From: Gemmataceae bacterium
Lineage (GTDB): Bacteria > Planctomycetota > Planctomycetia > Gemmatales > Gemmataceae
Assembly: GCA_947490035.1 (NCBI GenBank)
Contig: CANLGS010000067.1
Span: 1 to 10,687, forward strand
Direction: 5' to 3'
Length of the DNA stretch: 10,687 nt
Below are positions 1 to 6,311 of this stretch, one piece after another. Within the stretch, counting starts at the first letter, position 1, and each line of letters starts with the position of its first letter. Made by a program: the position numbers and the translations under genes. The notes beneath the pieces were generated by a model. It saw only the letters and a list, made by a program, of their open reading frames with translations. It was not told the DNA's origin and did not search any database.

Positions 1-443
1 CGCACCGGGCCGACGCGGTCGGCACCGTGTCGTGGGCGGCGCGCGACCCGGTCGCGTTCATCGAGTTCACCGTCGCGGGCGTGAAGGTGCTGGAGGTTCG
101 CGGCGCGGACGTGGCCGGGTGGAGCCAGTCGGGCGCGCGGGTACAGGTGTGGCTCCGCGCCGGGTCGCGCGAGGACGCGATCGAGTGGACCGGCACGACC
201 ACGCCCACGCCGCCGGCGAAGCCCGCGCCCGACCCGCTGCCGTTCGAGCCGGTTCACCCCAAGGTCGCGCACGTGCGGCTCGCGCTCGACGAAGTGCGCG
301 TGCGCCCGGCCGACGGCTTCGCGCTGAAAGCGGACCGCGCCCGCGGGTGGCAGGCGCCCGCCGCGCCCGCGAATGAATTGCGATTCCGCACCGATTCCAC
401 CAGCGCGCAGGGACTTCGCGTGCTGCTCACGCCGGTGCGATGA
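1..443 (+). CDS. C-terminal part of an unrecognised protein (5' end outside window)
   Basis: The frame is open from the first bases of the window (first whole codon at 3-5) to a TGA at 441-443, leaving 146 residues of what must be a longer protein. A GTG at 27 is in frame, but nothing suggests it is the start, since coding-like sequence continues upstream to the edge. The visible part looks beta-rich, with alternating hydrophobic stretches such as AFIEFTVAGVKVLEV, a short Thr/Pro/Lys-rich linker near the middle (TTTPTPPAKPAPDPLP) and a second beta-like segment. There are no cysteines, membrane segments or catalytic motifs that I recognise. Codon third positions are strongly G/C, as in the neighbours. 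It converges with the minus-strand gene ending at 521. The Pro/Thr linker between two beta segments would suit a modular exported protein, but that is inference; no family is assigned. Confidence 0.7.
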   Translation, partial: HRADAVGTVSWAARDPVAFIEFTVAGVKVLEVRGADVAGWSQSGARVQVWLRAGSREDAIEWTGTTTPTPPAKPAPDPLPFEPVHPKVAHVRLALDEVRVRPADGFALKADRARGWQAPAAPANELRFRTDSTSAQGLRVLLTPVR

Positions 444-520
444 AGCGGAAGAAAGTGACCTTCTCGTTGTCGAAGAAGCGGTACGCGGCGGTCATCTCGG
501 CGTACCCACCCTGGGAAACG
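427..520 (-). other. Out-of-frame coding-like tail downstream of the 999-residue protein
   Basis: Directly after the TGA of the upstream minus-strand gene, the +1 frame stays open for 31 codons (GAC at 518-520 first) and stops at TGA 427-429, inside the end of the convergent plus-strand gene. It reads like protein, for example GYAEMTAAYRFFDNEKVTFF. In 444-520, positions that are third bases in this frame are 23/26 G or C, against 10/25 and 13/26 in the other two phases. The same wobble phase would also serve one plus-strand frame, so base composition alone does not fix the strand. It could be the natural C-terminus of the upstream protein cut off by a frameshift (real, programmed or a sequencing error), or a leftover of another gene. 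Confidence 0.4.
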
Positions 521-3520
521 TCACCGCGGGCGCACGCCGCCGGCGGGTTGCACCGCCGGTTGCGGGACGCGCGGCGGAGGCGCGTAGCCGGCGGGTTGCA
601 CCGGCTCCTTCACCTGCGCCGTTGGGACCAGCGGCTCGATGCGCAGGTCGTCGAAGTAAGCGGTCCCGACGCCGGTCATCGCCACCGTCAGCGACATCTG
701 GCCGCTCGCCGGTACGCGGCGGTACAGGTGGTACTGCTTCCACATGTTGTTCGTGTCCGTCACCCGCACCGCGAGCGGTTCGCCGCACGCGTCGTCGTAG
801 AACAGCACGCCGTCGGCGGTCAGCGTGACCGAACCGAGGATTTTGATCCACCCGCTGACGCGGACCAGCGTGCCCGGCGGCAGTTTCACCGGCGGGCTTT
901 CCACCGCCAGGAACGTGCGCTCCAGCGGGCGCGTGCTCTGCTCCACCGGCTTGCCGTCGGAGGCGATGTCGCCGCGCCGCCGCACTTCGAGCTTCAGCAC
1001 CCCGCGGCCCATCTCCGGTTGGGGCGGCACGTACCCGTCGCCCGGCAGCGCGATCGGCCGGCCCGCGCGGAACATCTTCGGCCCCTGGGGCGGCTCCTTC
1101 TTCGGCGCGATCTTGTCTTCGAGCTTCTCCGACGAGACGATGCCGGCGGCCACGTTCACGCGGTCGAGCGTGCCGAACCGCGCGCCCCAGCCGGGGATCG
1201 AATCCACCGGCAATCCTTCTTTGGGAAGCTGCGTGCCGGCAGGCTCGAACGACCCGCCCGGCAACACCGTGTTCGTCGGCTCGCACGCCTGAATTTCGCG
1301 GAACATCTCCCAGTGCTTCGGCAGGCTGAAGTAGCTCACCGCGAACGGGCTGGCGCTCGGCGTGTCGAGCGTCGCGACCGCCTGGTTCCAGTGGTCCCGC
1401 ATCACGACCCGCAGCGGCCGCAGCGCGCGGTGCGCGTCGGCGAACGCCTTGTCGTACAGTTCCGCGGCGAAGTTGCGCCGCGCGTCCTCGTGGAACTTCA
1501 CGGACTGCTTGAACAGGCTGTCCGCGTCGCGCACCTGCACGCCCTGTTGCGCGAGCCGGGCGTGAACAATGTACGTCTTGTCGTACTCCTCGGCGGCGAG
1601 GTCCATCGCCCACCGCGCCGCGATCCGCCCGTACTTGCGGTTGTAGTCCTGCCACCACACCAAAAGCCCGTTCTGGCTCTGGTCGTTGGTGAACACGATC
1701 GGGGTGACGAGGTCGAACTCCTTGATCGTCAGTTCGGTCCCGCCGGTCACCTTCACGGCGTCGTTGCGCAGGCACTCGACGCCGGCCGGGGAGACGCGCC
1801 ACGGGTCGGCACCGTCCATGACCAGCGGCACGGTCACCTTGATCGCCGCCGCCGCGCCTTGGTCGGGGACGTACTGGCTGCCGCTGCCGAGCCAGATGGG
1901 GATCAGCAGCGCCCCGCGGCTGCCGCGGATCAGCGCGGCCTTCACGTTCCCGTTGCTGGTGTTGAGCCACTGCGTGCGCTCCACCTGCGGGGCCAGCAGC
2001 ACCGGCGCGAGCATCTCCAGTTCGGCGTTAAGAATCGCCATGCCCTGAAGCCGGTCGCGCCCGTGGTGGCTGTCGGCGAGGAACCGGTCGGACCAGAAGC
2101 CCAGCCCGCGGCACCCGCACGCGACGCCGATGTACGCGAGCAGCCGCACCTGCTCCGGGTGCGGGCCGATCGGGTCCGCGAGCGCGGCGCTGCCCTTCGC
2201 CCCGGCCACGTTCTCGACGTACCAGTCCGGGGCGTGGTTCTGCACCCACGTCCAGAACACCGCGCGGTCCGAACTGAGTGCCTTCCGCTGGGTCATCCAG
2301 TCGCGGTAGGCGGACAGTTCGAGGCTGGTGAACAGCGGCCAGCGGTGCGCGCCGACGGCGTCGAGGAACGACGAGTACCCCTTGAACCCGTCCCACACGT
2401 CGGCGCTGAACGGGCGCTTGGCGTCGCGCAGCCGGAGGTAGTCGCGGGTGCGCTCGACGCCCACGGTCTGCTCCTCCACCCGCCCGCCGCCCAAATCCCA
2501 GAGCAGCACGTCGGAATCGGCGAACTTGCGGTGGTACATGTCGAGCGCGGCGGCCGCCGCGGCGCTCTGGTCGGTGACCGACCCCAGCAGCGAGACCGGT
2601 GCCGACGGGACCACCAGCCAGCCCTCGCGGTTGGCCTCGGCGAGTACGTCGGCGCCCACATCGGCAGGCACCCAGAGTGTGTCGAACCCGGCCTGACGCA
2701 GCACGTGCAGCGGGGCGCCGGTGTGGCGCACGGCGCGGAAGAAGTGCTGGTTGCCGTCCACGAACAGCTTCCCGCCCTCCTGCTTCGTGAGCCGCCCGCG
2801 CGGGCCGCTCGCGGGGGCGGCGCCCTTCGGGTTCTTCACCGGCACGCCGCCCGGCGCCTTCGCGTCGTCGGCCGGCTTCACCGGGCCGATGTCGAGGTCG
2901 TCGATCCAGATGTCCGCGGTGCCCGGCCCGGTGTACAGGTTCAGCACGAGCCGATCGACGTAGGCGCCGGTGCTGTTCACCGCGCGGCCGATCTTGGTTT
3001 GCAGCACGGGCAGGTGCTTACCGATCAGCCCCGGTACGTCGGTGAGCGTCAGCTTCTGCCACGTCCGCGCCTTGTCGTAGGTGTCGCCGACGACGAGCGT
3101 GGTGAGCGGCGATTCCGGGCGCGCCGGGTCCGGTTCGTTCGGGAACACGACCCGCGCGCGGAGTTGCACGCCGGCCTTCGTCGCCTTGACCCACACGCCG
3201 GCCGAGAGCGCGGCCGTGATTGGCGCCGGCGGGGTGTCGTAGTGGTAGTGGATGAACGCGGCGTCGCCGGCCGCGAGGTCGGACGTGAGCTTCAGGTGTT
3301 CGCTGCTCGGCTGGCTCTTGAACGACTGGTCGGAGATGTCGTGCTCTTTCTCCTCGACCTTCACGTTCGCGTCGCCGCGGACGAGGGCGGTGTTCTTGCC
3401 GCCGAACCCGAACCGGTGGATCGTCTCGCCCTTCGCGGGCACGGACACGAGTGCGAACGCGGCCCCCAGGACGACCAGCGCGGCGGCCAAGATCGAGTAT
3501 CGGCGCGTGGGCTTCGGCAT
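521..3520 (-). CDS. Exported glycoside-hydrolase-like protein with two jelly-roll-type domains
   Basis: A 999-residue protein. The start at ATG 3518-3520 is chosen because it begins a clear signal sequence (MPKPTRRYSI, then a hydrophobic core to about residue 27) and has AAGGAG nine bases upstream; 70 further codons upstream are open but low-complexity. Residues about 32-213 form a beta-sandwich-like region ending in TADIWIDDLDIGP, and residues about 750-965 form a second one ending in GTAYFDDLRIEPL. Both endings are typical of carbohydrate-binding jelly rolls. Between them, residues about 245-510 read like a (beta/alpha)8 barrel of the glycosidase type (FDTLWVPADVG, DVLLWDLGGG, GLGFWSDRF), followed by a beta domain and a helical stretch around 640-715. 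The Asn-Glu pair usual at strand 4 of clan GH-A enzymes is not seen: WDLGGG stands there. Catalysis is therefore doubtful, and binding or a divergent active site are alternatives. The end is a Pro/Val/Gln-rich tail (from about 966). Likely role: envelope or secreted polysaccharide binding or turnover (inferred). Confidence 0.85.
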   Translation of the reverse strand: MPKPTRRYSILAAALVVLGAAFALVSVPAKGETIHRFGFGGKNTALVRGDANVKVEEKEHDISDQSFKSQPSSEHLKLTSDLAAGDAAFIHYHYDTPPAPITAALSAGVWVKATKAGVQLRARVVFPNEPDPARPESPLTTLVVGDTYDKARTWQKLTLTDVPGLIGKHLPVLQTKIGRAVNSTGAYVDRLVLNLYTGPGTADIWIDDLDIGPVKPADDAKAPGGVPVKNPKGAAPASGPRGRLTKQEGGKLFVDGNQHFFRAVRHTGAPLHVLRQAGFDTLWVPADVGADVLAEANREGWLVVPSAPVSLLGSVTDQSAAAAAALDMYHRKFADSDVLLWDLGGGRVEEQTVGVERTRDYLRLRDAKRPFSADVWDGFKGYSSFLDAVGAHRWPLFTSLELSAYRDWMTQRKALSSDRAVFWTWVQNHAPDWYVENVAGAKGSAALADPIGPHPEQVRLLAYIGVACGCRGLGFWSDRFLADSHHGRDRLQGMAILNAELEMLAPVLLAPQVERTQWLNTSNGNVKAALIRGSRGALLIPIWLGSGSQYVPDQGAAAAIKVTVPLVMDGADPWRVSPAGVECLRNDAVKVTGGTELTIKEFDLVTPIVFTNDQSQNGLLVWWQDYNRKYGRIAARWAMDLAAEEYDKTYIVHARLAQQGVQVRDADSLFKQSVKFHEDARRNFAAELYDKAFADAHRALRPLRVVMRDHWNQAVATLDTPSASPFAVSYFSLPKHWEMFREIQACEPTNTVLPGGSFEPAGTQLPKEGLPVDSIPGWGARFGTLDRVNVAAGIVSSEKLEDKIAPKKEPPQGPKMFRAGRPIALPGDGYVPPQPEMGRGVLKLEVRRRGDIASDGKPVEQSTRPLERTFLAVESPPVKLPPGTLVRVSGWIKILGSVTLTADGVLFYDDACGEPLAVRVTDTNNMWKQYHLYRRVPASGQMSLTVAMTGVGTAYFDDLRIEPLVPTAQVKEPVQPAGYAPPPRVPQPAVQPAGGVRPR

Positions 3521-3529
3521 CCTGAGCGG

Positions 3530-3535
3530 CTCCTT
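3530..3535 (-). promoter_or_regulatory. Ribosome binding site for the 999-residue protein
   Basis: On the minus strand AAGGAG lies nine bases before ATG 3518-3520. It is the only strong Shine-Dalgarno match near this gene and decides between this start and the in-frame start 210 bases upstream. Confidence 0.7.
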
Positions 3536-3557
3536 CGGGACGGAACGCGGCTCAGAG

Positions 3558-3586
3558 CGTATACCCCGCGACCGCCGCGTGCGGAA
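3558..3586 (-). promoter_or_regulatory. Possible sigma-70-type promoter
   Basis: On the minus strand TTCCGC (3581-3586) and TATACG (3558-3563) are separated by 17 bases, and the -10-like box ends 37 bases before the start codon at 3520. The -35 match is weak (three of six). Support comes mainly from the similar GGTATA box at almost the same distance upstream of the gene starting at 7415. Confidence 0.3.
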
Positions 3587-3656
3587 GGCCAACCCGCTTG
3601 AAAGAAAGAGAAGGACTGTTCCGTGTTTTGGTGTGGGTGGTTTGAGTTGGGCGGCA

Positions 3657-3693
3657 CCCGGCCTGCCGACGCAGGCTGCGTCAGCAGGCCGGG
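3657..3693. repeat. 37-bp near-perfect palindrome
   Basis: CCCGGCCTGC (3657-3666) pairs with GCAGGCCGGG (3684-3693), and the inner arms GACGCAG (3668-3674) and CTGCGTC (3676-3682) also pair, leaving one mismatch (3667/3683) and a single-base centre. A TTTT run follows a few bases later on the plus strand (3696-3699). It resembles a terminator in the plus direction, but no plus-strand gene ends here. A REP-like dispersed palindrome, or a cruciform upstream of the 3520 gene, is as likely. Confidence 0.7.
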
Positions 3694-3716
3694 CGTTTTC
3701 CTGGCGCGGAAGATAA

Positions 3717-3845
3717 GGACTACCGGACAAAATCTCTCGTTAGCCCGAAGCGCCAGCGAGAGCTTCCTCGCTGGCTCTCGTTAGTTTCCTCGCTCGCGCT
3801 TCGGGCTAACGCGACCCAGCGTAGCGCGGTTCTGTCCGGTAGTCC
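3717..3845. mobile_element. MITE-like palindromic element, 129 bp, no ORF
   Basis: Perfect 13-bp terminal inverted repeats GGACTACCGGACA (3717-3729) and TGTCCGGTAGTCC (3833-3845) are flanked by TAA on both sides (3714-3716 and 3846-3848), as expected for a 3-bp target duplication. Inside lies a second inverted pair CGTTAGCCCGAAGCG (3738-3752) and CGCTTCGGGCTAACG (3797-3811), and a central hairpin CCAGCGAG/CTCGCTGG (3753-3760 and 3767-3774). CTCTCGTTAG (3734, 3775) and TTCCTCGCT (3764, 3786) also occur twice as direct repeats. No transposase is encoded, so it would need one in trans. A 3-bp TNA duplication is known for some IS5-family groups, which makes such a parent possible (inference). It sits 23 bases past the stop of the DUF1549/DUF1553 gene and may also help end its transcript. 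Confidence 0.7.
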
Positions 3846-3868
3846 TAAGGGATTCCGTAGCCGCGCCG

Positions 3869-6085
3869 TCAACGGTTGAACAGGAACTCTTTGCTGTTGA
3901 GCAGCGCCCAGAACAGGTCGCGGTAAAGCTCGTCGCGGGGAAGCGACTTGTCCTTCAGGAACTCCGTGACCTTCGCACTCTCGTCGGCGGTCGGCTTGCG
4001 CGAGTAGACCCGCAGGAACAACTCGTCCGTCAGCTTCGCGTCGTCCTTCTCGTCCTTCAGGCGCTTCGCTAACCAACCGCTACTGCTGCTCAGTTTGTTC
4101 GTCACGGTGTCGCCGCCGATCAGGTGCAGCACGCTCGGCAGGGTCACGTCGCCGACCCGCTCGCAGGCGCACGCGGTCACGCGGTCCGAGCGCCCGAACG
4201 CGCGCAGGAAGTACGACACCGAGCCGGGGTCGGGCACTTGCACCGCACGCACGCCCACCGGGTAGCCGTCGAACTTCTCCGGCACGCCGGTCGCGTCGCA
4301 GATCGCGTCGAGCAGCACCTCCGCAGGAAGCCGGCGCGCGTAGTAGTGCGAGTAGAACCGCGCGTCCGTTTCGTTGCCCGTTCGCGTCGAACTCGAAAGC
4401 TGGTAGGCGCGCGAGTTGAGTACCGCCCGCATCAGCGCGCGCAGGTCGAACTTCTTCTCCACGAACTCCTTCTTCATCGCCCCCCACAGCGCCGGGTTGG
4501 TCGGCGGGTTGGTCGCGCGCAGGTCGTCCACCGGTTCGACCAGCCCGACGTTCATGTAGTGCTTCCACACGCGGTTCACCATCGCGCCCGCGAAGTACTC
4601 GTTGCTCGGGTCGGTGATCCACTTCGCGAGTGCCGCGCGCGGGTCGTCGCCGGGTTCCACCTTCCCCGCGGTGCGGTCGAGCGGTTGCGGCTTCATGAAC
4701 ACGCCCGTTCGCGGCTGACTCACGCCCACGGGGGTCTTGTTCTGGTTCTGGTCCGGGTGGCTGACGCGAAGCATCGTCGGCCCGGCTTTCGCCTCCTTGC
4801 GGTCGAGTTTCACGCGGCTGAAGAACGCGGCGAAGTGGTAGAAGTCGTCCTGCGTGTACCGTTCGAGCGGGTGGTTGTGACACTTCGCGCAGCCGATGCG
4901 CGTGCCCAGGAACGCCTGCGCGATCGACTCCGGGGCTTCGGAGTTCTCGCCGTGCCGCTGCTCGCCCACGGTGACGATGTAGTAGCCGACGGCCGGGTTG
5001 TCGGCGTTCGAGCCGGTCGCGGTGAGGATGTCACGCGCGATGTCGTCCCACGGCCGGTTCGCCGCGACCTGCTTCCGCAGCCAGTCGTGAAACTGCCGCA
5101 CGCCTTTTGTGCCGCGCACGTCGTGGTCGCGCTCTTTGCGATTCTGAAGGAGATCACCGAGTTGCAGCGCCCAGTAGTCGTTGAACTCCGAGCGCGCGAG
5201 AACGGCGTCGATGAGCTTCTCGCGCTTCTTCGCGTTCGTGTCCGCGACGAACGCATTCACTTCCGACGCGGTGGGCAGGATGCCGCACGCGTCGAGGAAC
5301 AGCCGCCGGATGAACTCGGCGTCGGTACACAAGTCCGACGGTTCGATGCGGAGTTCTTTGAGTTTGGCGAAGACGTGCGTATCGACGAAGTTGTTCGCGG
5401 CGGTGAACCGCTTGTCGTCAACGGGCCGGTCGAACGGCATCGCGAACACCGTGACCGCGACTTCGGTGAGGTACATCGCGCGCACGGCGCTGGCACCGTT
5501 CCGCACCGCCTTCGCCTTGCCGCTTGGCGTCACTTCGAGGTACGCGGGGTCGTTGGAATCGAACTTGGTGAGCCACGTCACATCGCGCGTCGTGCCGTCG
5601 GTGAACGTGGCCGTCGCGACCAACTGCACCGCTTCGCCCGGCTTCAGCACCTGCGCCGCGGGCGTCAGTTCCAACTTGCTGACCTTCGGCTCGTTCTTGT
5701 CAACGCCCGGATAGCCGGCCTTCAACCAGTCGAGGATAAGCCTGTATTCGCGGCTCGTGGCGGAGAACAGCCGGCCGCCCTCGTGCGGTGTCTGCCCGGT
5801 CGCCTTGCGGAGCAGCAGGCTCTCTTCGGGCTTGGTGCGGTCGAGGCGTCGGCCCGCGAACTCGCGGGTGATCCACTTGTAATCTTGGTCCGGCGCGAAC
5901 CCGCGGAGCGACAGCCGGAACCCGTTCTGGCCGGTGCCTTTCCCGTGGCACGCGCCCTGGTTGCACCCGGCCTTCGTGAGCAGCGGCATCACGTCCGTGG
6001 CGAACGACGGCACGTCCCCCGCGACCGACACCGACGGCGAACCAGCGGCGACGACCGCGGCGAGCAGGTACGAGAACCGGGGCAT
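3869..6085 (-). CDS. DUF1549/DUF1553 (PSCyt2/PSD1) planctomycete cytochrome-like protein with Ig-like domain
   Basis: A 738-residue protein with a signal peptide (MPRFSYLLAAVVAAGSPSVSVAG, about 1-23). Next comes an N-terminal cytochrome-like segment with C41-x4-C46-H47 (AGCNQGACHGKGTGQNGFRL) and then GFAPDQD and DRTKPEESLLLRKATG, matching the known planctomycete family. Residues about 136-215 form a bacterial Ig-like (BIG2-type) domain (ELTPAAQVLKPGEAVQLVAT). DUF1549 spans about 228-425, with a canonical haem-binding type motif C399-AKC402-H403 followed by NHP. DUF1553 spans about 480-738 (NRVWKHYMNVGLVEPVDDLR, RRLPAEVLLDAI, CERVGDVTLPSVLHLIGGD) and ends in the family's usual LLNSKEFLFNR. The length is normal for the Ig-containing subgroup. 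The start is ATG 6083-6085, without a good Shine-Dalgarno sequence. These proteins are abundant in planctomycetes and thought to sit in the envelope; their substrate is unknown. They often neighbour a DUF1501 gene, which is absent here. Family assignment is firm, function is not. Confidence 0.93.
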   Translation of the reverse strand: MPRFSYLLAAVVAAGSPSVSVAGDVPSFATDVMPLLTKAGCNQGACHGKGTGQNGFRLSLRGFAPDQDYKWITREFAGRRLDRTKPEESLLLRKATGQTPHEGGRLFSATSREYRLILDWLKAGYPGVDKNEPKVSKLELTPAAQVLKPGEAVQLVATATFTDGTTRDVTWLTKFDSNDPAYLEVTPSGKAKAVRNGASAVRAMYLTEVAVTVFAMPFDRPVDDKRFTAANNFVDTHVFAKLKELRIEPSDLCTDAEFIRRLFLDACGILPTASEVNAFVADTNAKKREKLIDAVLARSEFNDYWALQLGDLLQNRKERDHDVRGTKGVRQFHDWLRKQVAANRPWDDIARDILTATGSNADNPAVGYYIVTVGEQRHGENSEAPESIAQAFLGTRIGCAKCHNHPLERYTQDDFYHFAAFFSRVKLDRKEAKAGPTMLRVSHPDQNQNKTPVGVSQPRTGVFMKPQPLDRTAGKVEPGDDPRAALAKWITDPSNEYFAGAMVNRVWKHYMNVGLVEPVDDLRATNPPTNPALWGAMKKEFVEKKFDLRALMRAVLNSRAYQLSSSTRTGNETDARFYSHYYARRLPAEVLLDAICDATGVPEKFDGYPVGVRAVQVPDPGSVSYFLRAFGRSDRVTACACERVGDVTLPSVLHLIGGDTVTNKLSSSSGWLAKRLKDEKDDAKLTDELFLRVYSRKPTADESAKVTEFLKDKSLPRDELYRDLFWALLNSKEFLFNR

Positions 6086-6121
6086 GTGGGACTCACGGAT
6101 TTGGCTTTGGCAAGTGAGTTG

Positions 6122-6150
6122 AGTTTAAGAGAGGACGTGGGGGTGAGCAA
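6122..6150 (-). promoter_or_regulatory. Possible sigma-70-type promoter for the DUF1549/DUF1553 gene
   Basis: On the minus strand TTGCTC (6145-6150) and TAAACT (6122-6127) are spaced by 17 bases, with the -10-like box ending 36 bases before the start codon. It lies in a locally A/T-richer stretch of an otherwise G/C-rich region. It overlaps the start of the possible small plus-strand ORF at 6143. Confidence 0.35.
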
Positions 6151-6226
6151 GCGGAAAGAGCTTCGCATGCACGAGCGCGACCTCGCCTGGGCCTGGGAAA
6201 CCTTTGGCCCCGAGGCCCGCCGGTGA
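6143..6226 (+). CDS. Possible 27-residue small protein
   Basis: GTG at 6143-6145 opens 27 codons ending in TGA 6224-6226; an AGGA-containing stretch (GAGAGGAC, about 6129-6135) lies a little upstream and could serve as ribosome binding site. Third positions are 22/26 G or C after the start codon. The peptide is charged and amphipathic, beginning with SKRKELR and containing HERDLAWAWETFGPEARR. It has no signal or membrane segment. It lies divergent to the DUF1549/DUF1553 gene, 57 bases from its start. It could be a real small gene, a remnant of a longer gene, or chance; the same bases also stay open further upstream as antisense of the neighbour. I do not recognise the sequence. Confidence 0.3.
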   Translation: MSKRKELRMHERDLAWAWETFGPEARR

Positions 6227-6251
6227 GGTGTGGAGAACTTCGCGTGTGCCA

Positions 6252-6298
6252 CCCAGGGCTTGCGCCCTGGGCTTATTACCAAACGCCCCTTCAGGGCG
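6252..6298. repeat. Double-hairpin intergenic repeat
   Basis: CCCAGGGC (6252-6259) and GCCCTGGG (6264-6271) form an 8-bp stem with a four-base loop. CGCCC (6284-6288) and GGGCG (6294-6298) form a second short stem. Both lie just beyond the stop of the parvulin-like gene, so the RNA could fold as a terminator or 3'-end stabiliser. The order CCCTGGGCT, ATT, CCCCTTC, GGG, AAGA matches the right arm of the long inverted repeat at 9722-9760, so the two probably belong to one dispersed family (inference). Confidence 0.6.
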
Positions 6299-6311
6299 AA
6301 GAACAAACGCC

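Noticed and set aside
492..1970. Minus-strand open frame of 492 codons
   Set aside because: It lies in another frame of the same strand as the 999-residue gene and is very rich in Arg, Ala and Gly, with no domain.
440..3601. Plus-strand open frame of 1053 codons
   Set aside because: It is antisense to the 999-residue exported protein. Its translation is dominated by Arg, His, Ala and Val, with no signal or domain, as expected of a shadow frame in G/C-rich DNA. Only its first 80 bases are discussed, as an alternative reading of the coding-like tail.
3521..3730. Longer N-terminus of the 999-residue protein (70 extra residues)
   Set aside because: The extension would place the signal peptide inside the protein, runs through the palindrome and into the end of the MITE-like element, and ignores the good AAGGAG before ATG 3520.
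4124..6226. Plus-strand open frame of 700 codons
   Set aside because: It is antisense to the clear DUF1549/DUF1553 gene and has the His/Arg/Val-rich composition of a shadow. Only the last 27 codons, which lie outside that gene, are kept as a possible small ORF.
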